The position numbers and the translations under genes were made by a program. A stretch of 64,000 nt of DNA, from positions 1-64,000 of the forward strand of contig CAZIIM010000001.1 in assembly GCA_964539305.1 (NCBI GenBank), read 5' to 3'. The notes below the pieces were generated by a model. It made no database searches. It was not told the DNA's origin and saw only the letters and a list, made by a program, of their open reading frames with translations. The DNA is from CAZNUM01 sp964539305. Its GTDB lineage: Bacteria; Fidelibacterota; Marinisomatia; Marinisomatales; TCS55. Shown piece after piece: positions 7,058 through 14,496 of the stretch. Every line of letters begins with the position of its first letter. Position 1 is the first letter of the stretch.

Positions 7058-7545
7058 CGCTTAACCTTTTTTCTAATGATCGGCTTTTCTAATCCCTGGC
7101 CTTTGTAGCTCTCAGGAACCAGGCGGCATTTACAGTTACTTTGACAGACTGAAAAGCCGCTTCCTGGTAGGCCTACTGTACGCCAGTACTCCATGGATTC
7201 AACCTGGCCATGGCGGGCTGTGCAGTCAGGACACGGATTTCCTGAAACCGTTATCCATTTAAATTCCTTGATTCCGTGATCAGTGAACACAGTCATGGAG
7301 GCTTCATTGCTGGCCTGGTTAATTGCACCGACAACCGCGTTTCTGAGGCCGTTTTTAAACTGACCAAAGACACGGCCCCCTTCCTTTAGGTCTTTTTCCA
7401 GGAGTTTATTTATCTCTTCATCGCTTACCCCCTGGAGCCTGAGCCGATCAACGTACCGGCCAAATTCAATGACAAACGAATCAATATTGGCCTGGAGATC
7501 CACAGACAGTAACATTTCCATTTTATTTAGATCAATTTCTGGCAT
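7054..7545 (-). CDS. MuF-like phage head morphogenesis protein
   Basis: A 163-aa protein resembling the C-terminal domain of phage Mu gpF/SPP1 gp7 minor head proteins. The diagnostic part is residues ~100-150: WITVSGNPCPDCTARHG, then GLPGSGFSVCQSNCKCRL, a set of cysteines likely to bind zinc. The N-terminal ~80 residues are helical. In full phages it follows the portal gene and helps build the head; here the portal is missing and the gene lies between the replication protein and the methyltransferase with 1-4 nt overlaps. It could be a particle component donated to a helper, or a remnant. Confidence 0.75.
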   Translation of the reverse strand: MPEIDLNKMEMLLSVDLQANIDSFVIEFGRYVDRLRLQGVSDEEINKLLEKDLKEGGRVFGQFKNGLRNAVVGAINQASNEASMTVFTDHGIKEFKWITVSGNPCPDCTARHGQVESMEYWRTVGLPGSGFSVCQSNCKCRLVPESYKGQGLEKPIIRKKVKR

Positions 7546-8348
7546 TATTCTGCTCCTATCGGTAAAGGGAATCTCATTTCGGAAAGAATAAAATTAGCGT
7601 CCTCCAGTATCCAAATGTCATCTGTACAAATAGGACACTGCTCCATTTTAGTTTCGGTGATACTTTTCTCTGCTGTACCGCCACAGTTCCGGCACATATA
7701 CAATCGGGTTTTTTGCGGATTACCGTTACTACTTTTAGCTACCCAAGGTTGGCTTAACCAACGTCGAAAAGCGGCTGGATAATCTGAATAAACTTTTCCG
7801 TTAGCCTTCACATAATCACGGAACTTTTGAAGCTCCAACGATACATCAATATCTGGGAACTGTTGTTTAAAAAGTAATAAATCAATTTGGGAGAGAGAGG
7901 AATCCTCCCTACTAACATTAGTTTTAGCTCCCTCCTTACTTAACTTAACTTGGTTTAACTTAATATTAGCCGTTACAGGGGCGTTACATTCCTGTTTCTG
8001 GTGGAGTTTTGATCTGTGTTTTCTTACCCTTTCTCGTCCTAAAACCCGCTCTCTGTGCTCCCTGTACATTCTCCGGTTTACTACCGTTACATCGTTATTA
8101 CTTACCGTTACATCGGCGGTTTTTGTAACGCTCAAGTCCTCCAAGGCCGTTTGCATTTCCTCCGGAGTGCAACGGCATAAGCGAGAAAGTTTTTTTACTG
8201 AAGCTGTGATTTTTCCAGTCCGGCCTGATTGGTGCATAATGGCAAGCAAATCAATCCAGATTCCCCTGGTAGCAGGATCACAAAGACTCAGCCACGAATC
8301 GCCTAACCAATCATTAACGTACAGGGCCATATAGGGATATTTTCTCAT
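7545..8348 (-). CDS. DnaD-like phage replication protein with zinc finger
   Basis: A 267-aa protein. Residues ~1-75 (YMALYVNDWLGDSWLSL, then ATRGIWIDLLAIMHQSG) match the winged-helix N-terminus of phage replisome organisers related to DnaD/DUF1376. A basic linker follows (ERVRKHRSKLHQK), then a region (~160-215) with RRWLSQPW. The C-terminus has CRNCGG and CPICTDD, a zinc finger. It probably binds the element's origin and recruits the host helicase. It overlaps neighbours on both sides by 1-4 nt. Confidence 0.7.
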   Translation of the reverse strand: MRKYPYMALYVNDWLGDSWLSLCDPATRGIWIDLLAIMHQSGRTGKITASVKKLSRLCRCTPEEMQTALEDLSVTKTADVTVSNNDVTVVNRRMYREHRERVLGRERVRKHRSKLHQKQECNAPVTANIKLNQVKLSKEGAKTNVSREDSSLSQIDLLLFKQQFPDIDVSLELQKFRDYVKANGKVYSDYPAAFRRWLSQPWVAKSSNGNPQKTRLYMCRNCGGTAEKSITETKMEQCPICTDDIWILEDANFILSEMRFPLPIGAE

Positions 8349-8563
8349 ATCAAACCATCCCTCCGAAGCCGTGTCCGCTCAACCGCACTTAACCGCCCTG
8401 AATGGCCTAAAATAAATAAATCCAGCCACTCCCGCCGGAACATCATTTTACCAACAACTCCCCTGGCACATTTCAGCTTACCCGCGTAAACGGCCCTTTT
8501 AAGCGTTGACCTGGATAAGCCGGAATATTCAATGGCGGCTTTTAAATCGAGCCAATAATGCAC
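8345..8563 (-). CDS. Small HTH protein (excisionase-like)
   Basis: A 72-aa protein with a MerR/excisionase-type HTH (LDLKAAIEYSGLSRSTLKRA) followed by a wing-like strand with KMMFRREWLDLF. Such HTH_17-type proteins act as excisionases or small regulators in integrative elements. It overlaps the upstream HTH gene by 35 bp and the replication gene by 4 nt. An excisionase role is inference from size, fold and the presence of an integrase. Confidence 0.6.
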   Translation of the reverse strand: MHYWLDLKAAIEYSGLSRSTLKRAVYAGKLKCARGVVGKMMFRREWLDLFILGHSGRLSAVERTRLRRDGLI

Positions 8564-8753
8564 GGCGGTTGTCCAAATATTTTCTTACAATTTTAATCGA
8601 ATCAGGATGGAAAAGAGTTGGTACACCTCTTCCTTCAGACTTTCGAATAACAGGCAACCGGCCAAGAGACCTGAGATAATCTATAAGGAAAAATTTAGCA
8701 CCAGTCGCCTGGCAGAGATCTCCTCTTGTGAGAGCTTCAATTTTTTCAGACAT
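8529..8753 (-). CDS. Small MerR-like HTH regulator
   Basis: A 74-aa protein with an N-terminal MerR-type HTH (ALTRGDLCQATGAKFFLIDY), a wing (SEGRGVPTLFHPDSI) and a basic tail. An AGGAG ribosome binding site precedes the ATG. Two direct repeats (8805-8835) lie in the promoter region just upstream and could be its own operator. It is likely the first regulator of the replication module. Confidence 0.6.
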   Translation of the reverse strand: MSEKIEALTRGDLCQATGAKFFLIDYLRSLGRLPVIRKSEGRGVPTLFHPDSIKIVRKYLDNRRALLARFKSRH

Positions 8754-8804
8754 TCAAAACTCCTAATTTGAATGTCCAATTCTACCTCTATATTTTATTT
8801 ATTG

Positions 8805-8835
8805 TGGTAACAGTGAGGAAACGGTCTGGTAACAG
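8805..8835. promoter_or_regulatory. TGGTAACAG direct repeats, 22-bp period
   Basis: TGGTAACAG occurs at 8805-8813 and again at 8827-8835, exactly two helical turns apart, in the 91-bp gap upstream of the MerR-like gene. The AT-rich stretch that follows on the minus strand could hold a -10 box. This looks like a tandem operator or a short iteron pair. Confidence 0.45.
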
Positions 8836-8844
8836 TTAATCTAT

Positions 8845-9348
8845 TTATAAAAGCCCTTTTGACTTCGCTACTTTGTAAGCCTTTTCTAATTGTTCCCAAG
8901 TAAAAGCCTTACCAAATGATAAATTATTTTTTGCCCACCATTTATAGGCTTCTCTGTATGTCCTAAATTTCCCGCTCTCTTGTTCAGCCCTGGCTTCATC
9001 GGCAATCCAATACAAAGGTTTGTTTATATTATCTTTTTGTCTTGATAGCTCTCTCCATACCTTAATTTCTCTGTTATTACCAGACTCAAAATCTATTATT
9101 CGATAATTCTTTTCTCCGGTAGCTATTCCTTGGATGGTTATAATAATATTTTCAATCTCATTCTTAATCTCTTTAATTAACAATTCATCGGCAGGAAGTA
9201 GAGAGCCCTTTCTTTCAAGTTTTTCTTTCCTCCTGACCAGTTCAGTTAGTTTCTCCCCAACTATTTTTAAGATTTCAGTTTCACGGGCCGGAGTCGTTCC
9301 CTTAACTATTTCATCAAATAACTGGCCCACTGTTTTTTCTTTTTCCAT
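8845..9348 (-). CDS. Hypothetical charged protein, first gene of the element operon
   Basis: A 167-aa protein of unknown function. Residues ~25-85 are charged and helical (EKLTELVRRKEKLERKG, then LIKEIKNEIENIIITI) and probably form a coiled coil. The C-terminus has aromatic segments (YREAYKWWAKNNLSFG) reminiscent of small DNA-binding modules. Two SD-like AAGGGAA repeats lie upstream and a foldable leader lies at 9384-9450. It is separated from the next gene by the operator-like repeats, so it may be an independent early gene. Confidence 0.6.
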   Translation of the reverse strand: MEKEKTVGQLFDEIVKGTTPARETEILKIVGEKLTELVRRKEKLERKGSLLPADELLIKEIKNEIENIIITIQGIATGEKNYRIIDFESGNNREIKVWRELSRQKDNINKPLYWIADEARAEQESGKFRTYREAYKWWAKNNLSFGKAFTWEQLEKAYKVAKSKGLL

Positions 9349-9383
9349 TACTAATTCCCTTCAATTAGTTCCCTTGAATGAAA

Positions 9384-9450
9384 TGGCGGGCAATCCTGCC
9401 AAGGGAGAAAGAACTGTCCCCCAAATGTTCCTTTTGGGGTAAGCCCGCCA
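9384..9450 (-). ncRNA. Possible structured leader RNA
   Basis: TGGCGGGC (9384-9391) pairs perfectly with GCCCGCCA (9443-9450), enclosing a hairpin of CCCCAAA (9419-9425) with TTTGGGG (9433-9439). The remaining 27 nt show no strong helix. It lies 36 nt before the ATG of the 167-aa gene. On the plus strand the stem is followed by AAGGC and six T, so a terminator reading rightward is an alternative. Confidence 0.35.
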
Positions 9451-9463
9451 AGGCTTTTTTCAG

Positions 9464-9500
9464 CCGGTATCCGGGAAATCGGTATCCGATTACCGGGTAA
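9464..9500. repeat. GGATACCG motif cluster beside attR
   Basis: CCGGTATCCGGGAAATCGG is followed by TATCCGATTACCGGGTAA, giving two GGTATCC units and one ATTACCGGG unit. The minus strand matches 1734-1758 over about 24 bp with two mismatches, and the right half resembles 4182-4204. The position, about 110 bp inside attR, suits an arm-type site. Confidence 0.4.
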
Positions 9501-9573
9501 TTTGATCTCATTTGGTTTCATTTGAGCCACTTGAATTTATAAAAAATAATTCCCCAAAATGCAGAAATCCCCC

Positions 9574-9599
9574 TCGGTAAATAGACTTTACCGAAGAGG
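9574..9599 (-). terminator. Hairpin downstream of tRNA-Gly
   Basis: CGGTAAA (9575-9581) pairs with TTTACCG (9587-9593), extended by CTC/GAG. It lies 12 nt past the tRNA 3' end on the minus strand. No clean U-run follows, so termination is only a possibility. It belongs to the element side of attR. Confidence 0.3.
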
Positions 9600-9609
9600 A
9601 TTACTAACT

Positions 9610-9658
9610 GAGCGGGCAACGGGGTTCGAACCCGCGACCTCCAGCTTGGGAAGCTGAT
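9610..9658 (-). repeat. attR: 3' part of the intact tRNA-Gly
   Basis: This copy of the 49-bp direct repeat (partner 7-55) lies within the intact tRNA gene. Insertion through this core leaves the tRNA whole because the element supplies an identical 3' half. Confidence 0.88.
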
Positions 9659-9683
9659 GCTCTACCAACTGAGCTACACCCGC
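9611..9683 (-). tRNA. tRNA-Gly(CCC)
   Basis: A 73-nt cloverleaf on the minus strand: acceptor GCGGGTG with TGCCCGC (two G-T pairs), D stem GCTC/GAGC, anticodon stem TCAGC/GCTGG with loop TTCCCAA (anticodon CCC, reading GGG), T stem GCGGG/CCCGT with loop TTCGAAC, discriminator T. CCA is not encoded. It is the integration target of the element on its left. Confidence 0.97.
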
Positions 9684-9953
9684 ATTTGAGGGCTGAAATT
9701 TACAATATTTTAAGTGTTCCGTCACCGAATTACTGAAAATTCAGTTTAAAATCCAAACCCGTGTGATAAGAAGTGATCTTCCGACTGAAGGAATAGAATT
9801 TTATTGATGATTCTGCCACCAGATCAAGAAAAATCGCCTGGAAAAATTTTACTAAATTTTGTGGATAAATTGTGGAAAACTTTAAAAATGAAAATATTTG
9901 TCGTCGACAAAACTATTCCTGACACTTTTTGACTTGAAGGAAAATTTTAGCAG

Positions 9954-9963
9954 CAATATATTG
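9954..9963. promoter_or_regulatory. Possible NrdR-box-like palindrome
   Basis: CAATATATTG lies about 100 bp before nrdJ. It resembles half of the NrdR consensus (AT-rich centre, TTG end) found before ribonucleotide reductase genes. NrdR boxes normally occur in pairs about 31 bp apart and no clear partner is visible, so this is weak. Confidence 0.22.
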
Positions 9964-10006
9964 GCTTCGCCAACCAATTCATTTATCACTTTTTCGTTTG
10001 TCAGCC

Positions 10007-10025
10007 AGCGCACGGCGCTTTTTTT
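10007..10025 (+). terminator. Terminator-like hairpin in the nrdJ leader
   Basis: AGCGC, loop ACG, GCGCT, then a run of seven T ends 36 bp before the nrdJ start. A 5-bp G+C-rich stem with a T-run in a leader suggests attenuation, but the stem is short. Confidence 0.35.
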
Positions 10026-10061
10026 CAGAGAACAACCACATACCAGCGACAGGACTCAATT

Positions 10062-12521
10062 ATGGCTGAAGCGATCGAACTCAACTTTCCAAGCAGGAAA
10101 AAATCCCCGGGGGAACTCAACACACTCGTAGAGCAAACCGTCCGTGAACTTTCACGGGAAATCGACGGGCAGGACGAGCAATCCCATCTGGATCGCTACC
10201 GGATCGAAAATTACTACAAGGGAGATCCGCTTGGCGCCGATGTGCTTAAGAACAAGTACCTGGCACCATGGGAGCAACACCCGTACGAACTCTGGCAACG
10301 GGAAGCAAAAGCACTCGCTTCCGTCGAGCGGACTAAACGTCTTCGGGAAAAATGGGAGTGGAAATTTTATTCCATTTTGGAGGATTTCCGTTTTACACCT
10401 GGTGGACGCATCATGCACGGTGCGGGACGGGAAGATATTACCACCACTCTGAACAACTGCTATGTAGTCGCCATTAAAGAAGACTCCATTTCCGCCATTT
10501 ACAAAGCCATCCAAGAGGAGGCTCTGACTTACAAGTTCGGCGGCGGCTGTGGTCATGATTTATCTGTCCTCCGCCCTTCGGGAACACCCATTAATGGTAC
10601 AGGTGGCACCTCCTGCGGACCGGTGGGCTTCATGAACCTGTTCAGCGAAAACACGAACACGATTGGCCAGCACGGTCGCCGCGGTGCCAATATGCAGACC
10701 TTGAGGGTGGATCATCCTGATATTGAGAAATTCATCGAAATCAAGTCCAGTAGTATTGACATGGTCAAATACTCCAATATTTCGGTGCTCTTGACGCATG
10801 AATTCATGAAAGCGGTTGATCAGGATCAGGATTTCGATCTCCGTTGGGATGGAAAAGTGGTTAAAACCGTCCGGGCACGGGATATCTGGAACCGGATCAT
10901 TGCCCATGCCCACGCCAGTGCCGAACCGGGGTTGATTTTCTGGGATAGCATGAAAGACTACCACAACGCCGAATATTGCAGTCCTCTCGTCTCCACAAAT
11001 CCCTGCGCTGAACAGCCCTTGCCTGACGGCGGTTGTTGCAACTTGGGATCCATCAATCTAGAACGGTTTGTGGATTCAGACGGAAATTTCAAAGTCGAAG
11101 AATTTAAGGAAACAGTCAGCATCGCTACCCGCTTTCTGGATAATGTAATTGACTACAACCTGGAGCGGCACGCCTTGCCCATCCAGAAGGAAAATGCTAA
11201 AAATGATCGCCGCATCGGACTGGGCATCCTGGGTCTGGGAGACATGCTGGTGAGGATGGGTACCAAATACGACAGCGAAGATGCCCTCCAGACAGTAGAA
11301 CAGATTATGCAAATCTTCCGGGACACGGCCTACGAAACCAGTATCGAGCTGGCCAAGGAAAAGAGAGCATTCCCCAATTTTAGATGGGAAGGATTCATTA
11401 AAAGTAAATTTGTGAAAAATTTACCCAAACAGCTCCGGGAAAGAATCAAATCCGACGGTATTCGCAATGCCACCATCCTGACCGTACCTCCCACTGGCAG
11501 TGGTGCCATTGTGGCCCGGGTGACCTCCGGAATCGAACCGATCTTCGCAACCTACTACCGGCGGCGGGTAAAAGAGAGCGACGGTTACGGCCAAAAATTC
11601 AAAGAATACAAAGTGTATCACCCCATTATTGAAAAACTGTTTAAAACAGATGAGAATTTACCGGATTATGTGGTGACAGCCCACAATATTGACCCCTATT
11701 TCCGCGTAAAAATGCAGGGTGTGATTCAAAAGTATATTGACAGTTCCATCTCTTCCACCGTTAATCTGAAACAGGACATCACGGTGGAGACGGTCGCCGA
11801 TATTTACATGACGGCTTACAAGGAAGGTCTTAAGGGAATTACCGTTTACCGCGAAGGGTCCCGTGAAGGCATCCTGATGACAGAACAACCAGCAGGACAG
11901 GAAAAAACAACCGTCGATCAATCAACTGCCAGACTAGAAACTGCTGCCAGAACCAGTCCCCAGAACGGTTCACCGAAACGGCCCCGGATCCGTCCCCAAA
12001 CCACCCATGGTGTTACGCGTCGAATCCGCACGGGTGAGGGTACTTTGTACATTACCATCAATGAAGATGAAGACGGGTTGTGCGAGGTGTTTACGGCTAT
12101 TGGAAAGGCTGGTGGTAATGCAGCAGCCCAATCGGAAGCCATTAGCCGGCTAATCTCCCTGGCGCTCCGTTCCGGGATTGATCCCCAGGCGATTGTGAAG
12201 CAGTTAAAAGGAATCAGCGGCCCCACTCCCACCTGGGAGGACGGACGTTTGATTCTCTCCACCCCCGATGCCATCGGGAAGGCGCTGGATGATTATCTCC
12301 GCGACCGAAAATTGATTCAGGAGAATGATCCTTATTCAGATCAGGACAATGAAGAACATAAAATGCATTTCACCATCGCCACTCAGGAAGAAGAGCACGG
12401 CCGGAATGTGACCGATTTCACGTACAAGAATATTACAAATTGCCCTGACTGCGGTGGTACTGTCACCCATGAAAGCGGGTGCGTCACCTGTCCCAGTTGC
12501 GGTTTTTCAAAATGTGAATAA
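10062..12521 (+). CDS. nrdJ: Adenosylcobalamin-dependent (class II) ribonucleotide reductase
   Basis: This 819-aa enzyme reduces ribonucleotides to deoxyribonucleotides using a B12-derived radical, so it works with or without oxygen. The barrel domain carries N313, C315 and E317 in NPCAEQPLPDGG and the partner cysteine C133 (NNCYVV). A TSCPD-type domain lies around 650-760 (RIRTGEGTLYITINEDEDG). The C-terminus is a zinc ribbon with CPDCGG and CPSCGF, typical of NrdJ. It is the only plus-strand gene of the core section and ends at a bidirectional terminator. No nrdA/nrdB or nrdD is seen in the window. Confidence 0.96.
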   Translation: MAEAIELNFPSRKKSPGELNTLVEQTVRELSREIDGQDEQSHLDRYRIENYYKGDPLGADVLKNKYLAPWEQHPYELWQREAKALASVERTKRLREKWEWKFYSILEDFRFTPGGRIMHGAGREDITTTLNNCYVVAIKEDSISAIYKAIQEEALTYKFGGGCGHDLSVLRPSGTPINGTGGTSCGPVGFMNLFSENTNTIGQHGRRGANMQTLRVDHPDIEKFIEIKSSSIDMVKYSNISVLLTHEFMKAVDQDQDFDLRWDGKVVKTVRARDIWNRIIAHAHASAEPGLIFWDSMKDYHNAEYCSPLVSTNPCAEQPLPDGGCCNLGSINLERFVDSDGNFKVEEFKETVSIATRFLDNVIDYNLERHALPIQKENAKNDRRIGLGILGLGDMLVRMGTKYDSEDALQTVEQIMQIFRDTAYETSIELAKEKRAFPNFRWEGFIKSKFVKNLPKQLRERIKSDGIRNATILTVPPTGSGAIVARVTSGIEPIFATYYRRRVKESDGYGQKFKEYKVYHPIIEKLFKTDENLPDYVVTAHNIDPYFRVKMQGVIQKYIDSSISSTVNLKQDITVETVADIYMTAYKEGLKGITVYREGSREGILMTEQPAGQEKTTVDQSTARLETAARTSPQNGSPKRPRIRPQTTHGVTRRIRTGEGTLYITINEDEDGLCEVFTAIGKAGGNAAAQSEAISRLISLALRSGIDPQAIVKQLKGISGPTPTWEDGRLILSTPDAIGKALDDYLRDRKLIQENDPYSDQDNEEHKMHFTIATQEEEHGRNVTDFTYKNITNCPDCGGTVTHESGCVTCPSCGFSKCE

Positions 12522-12536
12522 GGCTCCCTTACCAAT

Positions 12537-12572
12537 AAAAAAGCCCCGTTCAATCAAGGACGGGGCTTTTTT
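12537..12572. terminator. Bidirectional terminator between nrdJ and frr
   Basis: GCCCCGT (12543-12549) and ACGGGGC (12560-12566) form a stem flanked by six A on the left and six T on the right. It serves the convergent nrdJ and rplM-frr operons. Confidence 0.93.
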
Positions 12573-12590
12573 ATTACTAAATATTAAACG

Positions 12591-13148
12591 TCAAAACTCG
12601 AGTAATTCTTTCTCTTTCTGTTCCTGGATTTCATTTAAAAGATTAATATGCTCATCCGTAAGCGTCTGAACTTCCTGTTCAGAACGTTTGATTTCGTCTT
12701 CGGACACATGCTCTTCAGCCCCAAATTCCTTGATATGATGGAGCGTATCCCGGCGAACATTCCGCACGGCCACCCGGCCTTCTTCAATCAAATGGTGAAC
12801 GTATTTGATTAAATCCCGCCGGCGCTCTTCAGACAGAGCAGGTATAGGGACTAAAACTGCCGTGCCGTTGTTACTGGGAGTCAGTCCCAGATTGGATTCC
12901 ATAATGGCCTTTTCGACCAAGGGAATCAGGGATTTTTCATAGGGTTGAATGGTGATCAGGCGCGGTTCAGGGACCGATATGGTGGAAACCTGATTCAACG
13001 GTGTCTGGGAACCATAATAATCCACCATAATAGAATTCAGCAAATCCGGATTGGCGCGGCCGGTACGCACTTTAGCCAGTTCTATGCGCGTGTGATCGAC
13101 CGCCTGATCCATCCGGTGTTTGGCATCTTTGAAAATATCGCTTAGCAT
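12591..13148 (-). CDS. frr: Ribosome recycling factor
   Basis: A 185-aa protein of normal length that splits post-termination ribosomes with EF-G. Family segments include LAKVRTGRANPDLL near the N-terminus, YGSQTPLNQVSTI, and VRNVRRDTLHHIK in the tRNA-mimic helix domain. It is the last gene of the rplM-rpsI-rpsB-tsf-pyrH-frr operon, 4 bp after pyrH, and ends at the shared terminator. Confidence 0.97.
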   Translation of the reverse strand: MLSDIFKDAKHRMDQAVDHTRIELAKVRTGRANPDLLNSIMVDYYGSQTPLNQVSTISVPEPRLITIQPYEKSLIPLVEKAIMESNLGLTPSNNGTAVLVPIPALSEERRRDLIKYVHHLIEEGRVAVRNVRRDTLHHIKEFGAEEHVSEDEIKRSEQEVQTLTDEHINLLNEIQEQKEKELLEF

Positions 13149-13152
13149 GAAT

Positions 13153-13869
13153 TTATTCCGTTACAATCGTTCCCACATTTTCACCCATTACAACCCGCTT
13201 TAACTCCCCCGGCCGATTAATATCGAACACCCGGATTGAAAGCCCATTTTCCTTACACAGGGTGATGGCCGTTAGATCCATCACCCTCAAGTTCTTCCTG
13301 AGAACCTCATCGTAGGTAATGGACCGGAATTTCCGGGCATCGGAATTTAATACGGGATCTTTATCATAAACACCATCCACTTTCGTCCCTTTCAGTAGAA
13401 CATCTGCCTTCAGTTCGGTGGCGCGCAGGGCTGCAGCGGTATCGGTAGTGAAATAGGGATTGCCGGTACCACCGGCGACGATAACAATCCGACCCTTTTC
13501 CAAGTGCCGTAACGCCCGGCGCCGGATATAGGATTCGGAAATCTGGGAAACGGTAATGGCCGATAAGGTCCGGGTTTCACAGTCAATCTTTTCCAGGGCG
13601 TCCTGAATACTGATGGCATTCATAATGGTTGCCAGCATTCCAAGGTAATCCCCGGTCACCCGCTCCATTCCTTTACTGGCTGCCTGCATACCCCTGAAAA
13701 TGTTGCCGGCACCAATAATCAGACCAATTTTGACTCCCAGTTCATGAATAGCTTTGATTTCCTGGGCCAGCTCGTGGGCCCGTTTGGGATCAATCCCGTA
13801 CCCCTGTTGCCCCGCCAGCACCTCCCCGCTTAATTTCAGCAGGATGCGACCGTAAGCTGGTTGGGTCAT
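13153..13869 (-). CDS. pyrH: UMP kinase
   Basis: A 238-aa amino-acid-kinase-fold enzyme that phosphorylates UMP to UDP. Evidence: the N-terminal RILLKLSGE, the nucleotide loop IIGAGNIFRGM, VIVAGGTGNPYFTTDTAAAL and the C-terminal INRPGELKRVVMGE. It sits 9 bp after tsf and 4 bp before frr, the widespread bacterial order tsf-pyrH-frr. Confidence 0.97.
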   Translation of the reverse strand: MTQPAYGRILLKLSGEVLAGQQGYGIDPKRAHELAQEIKAIHELGVKIGLIIGAGNIFRGMQAASKGMERVTGDYLGMLATIMNAISIQDALEKIDCETRTLSAITVSQISESYIRRRALRHLEKGRIVIVAGGTGNPYFTTDTAAALRATELKADVLLKGTKVDGVYDKDPVLNSDARKFRSITYDEVLRKNLRVMDLTAITLCKENGLSIRVFDINRPGELKRVVMGENVGTIVTE

Positions 13870-13878
13870 ATAAGAAAA

Positions 13879-14496
13879 TTAATGCAACTGACCGTTACTG
13901 GACTCTTCCCCAATGGCGAACCGGGTAAACCGATTCAGGACAATATTCTCTCCTAACGTAGCAACGGCTTCCGTGAGCAGATCCTGAACTTTACGATCGG
14001 GATCTTTGATAAAGGGCTGTTCCAGCAGGCATACATCCTGAAAATATTTCTCCAGTCGACCGGTAACCATTTTTTCAATGATATTTTCCGGCTTACCGGA
14101 GGCTTTTGCCTGCTCCAGATAAATATTTTTCTCCCGCTCAATGAGGTTGGGATCCAGATCCTCCCGCCGGATGGCCAGAGGGTTGGTGGCGGCAATTTGC
14201 ATGGCAATATTGTGAGCTAAATCCTCGAATCCGTCCGTTTTAGCCACGAAATCGGTTTCACAATTCAGTTCTACCAGCACGCCCAGACGGCCTCCATGGT
14301 GGATATAGGCGAAAACAAGACCTTCCTTCGCTGTCCGACTGCCTTTCTTTTCTGCTTTGGCAATTCCCGCTTTTCGGAGGTAATCAACTGCCTTGTCCAA
14401 ATCACCGGCCGTTTCCACCAGCGCCCGTTTACAGTCCATCATTCCGGCGCCTGTTTTATCACGGAGTTCTTTTACCGTTTTTGCATCTATGGTCAT
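13879..14496 (-). CDS. tsf: Elongation factor Ts
   Basis: A 205-aa guanine nucleotide exchange factor for EF-Tu. The N-terminal UBA-like domain (VKELRDKTGAGMMDCKRAL) and the family signature ELNCETDFVAKTDGF are present. It is shorter than the ~280-aa E. coli protein and resembles the compact forms of Thermus and several other phyla. It overlaps rpsB by 4 nt. Confidence 0.97.
   Translation of the reverse strand: MTIDAKTVKELRDKTGAGMMDCKRALVETAGDLDKAVDYLRKAGIAKAEKKGSRTAKEGLVFAYIHHGGRLGVLVELNCETDFVAKTDGFEDLAHNIAMQIAATNPLAIRREDLDPNLIEREKNIYLEQAKASGKPENIIEKMVTGRLEKYFQDVCLLEQPFIKDPDRKVQDLLTEAVATLGENIVLNRFTRFAIGEESSNGQLH

Larger units (their letters stand above)
7..9658. mobile_element. Integrated phage-like or satellite element in tRNA-Gly
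   Basis: The element is bounded by a 49-bp direct repeat (7-55 and 9610-9658, one mismatch at 22/9625) that is the 3' part of tRNA-Gly(CCC). A tyrosine integrase lies next to the left repeat. All genes run leftward. Recognisable phage functions are a tape-measure-like protein, a MuF-type head protein, a TerS-like protein, a DnaD-like replication protein, a DNA methyltransferase and two small HTH proteins. No portal, capsid, large terminase, tail tube, lysin or repressor is recognisable. At under 10 kb with undamaged frames it fits a reduced prophage or a phage satellite; sequence alone does not decide between them. Confidence 0.88.
9684..10061 (+). other. AT-rich intergenic region and nrdJ leader
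   Basis: These 378 bp separate the tRNA from nrdJ and hold no credible gene. The last 170 bp contain a TTGACT hexamer near 9939, an interrupted palindrome TTGTCG-t-CGACAA (9898-9910), a CAATATATTG palindrome, a small TTGGC/GCCAA hairpin and a terminator-like hairpin. I see no cobalamin riboswitch signature. Confidence 0.5.

Noticed and set aside
9684..10061. Cobalamin riboswitch before the B12-dependent reductase
   Set aside because: No B12-box-like core or the expected ~200-nt fold; only short hairpins are present.
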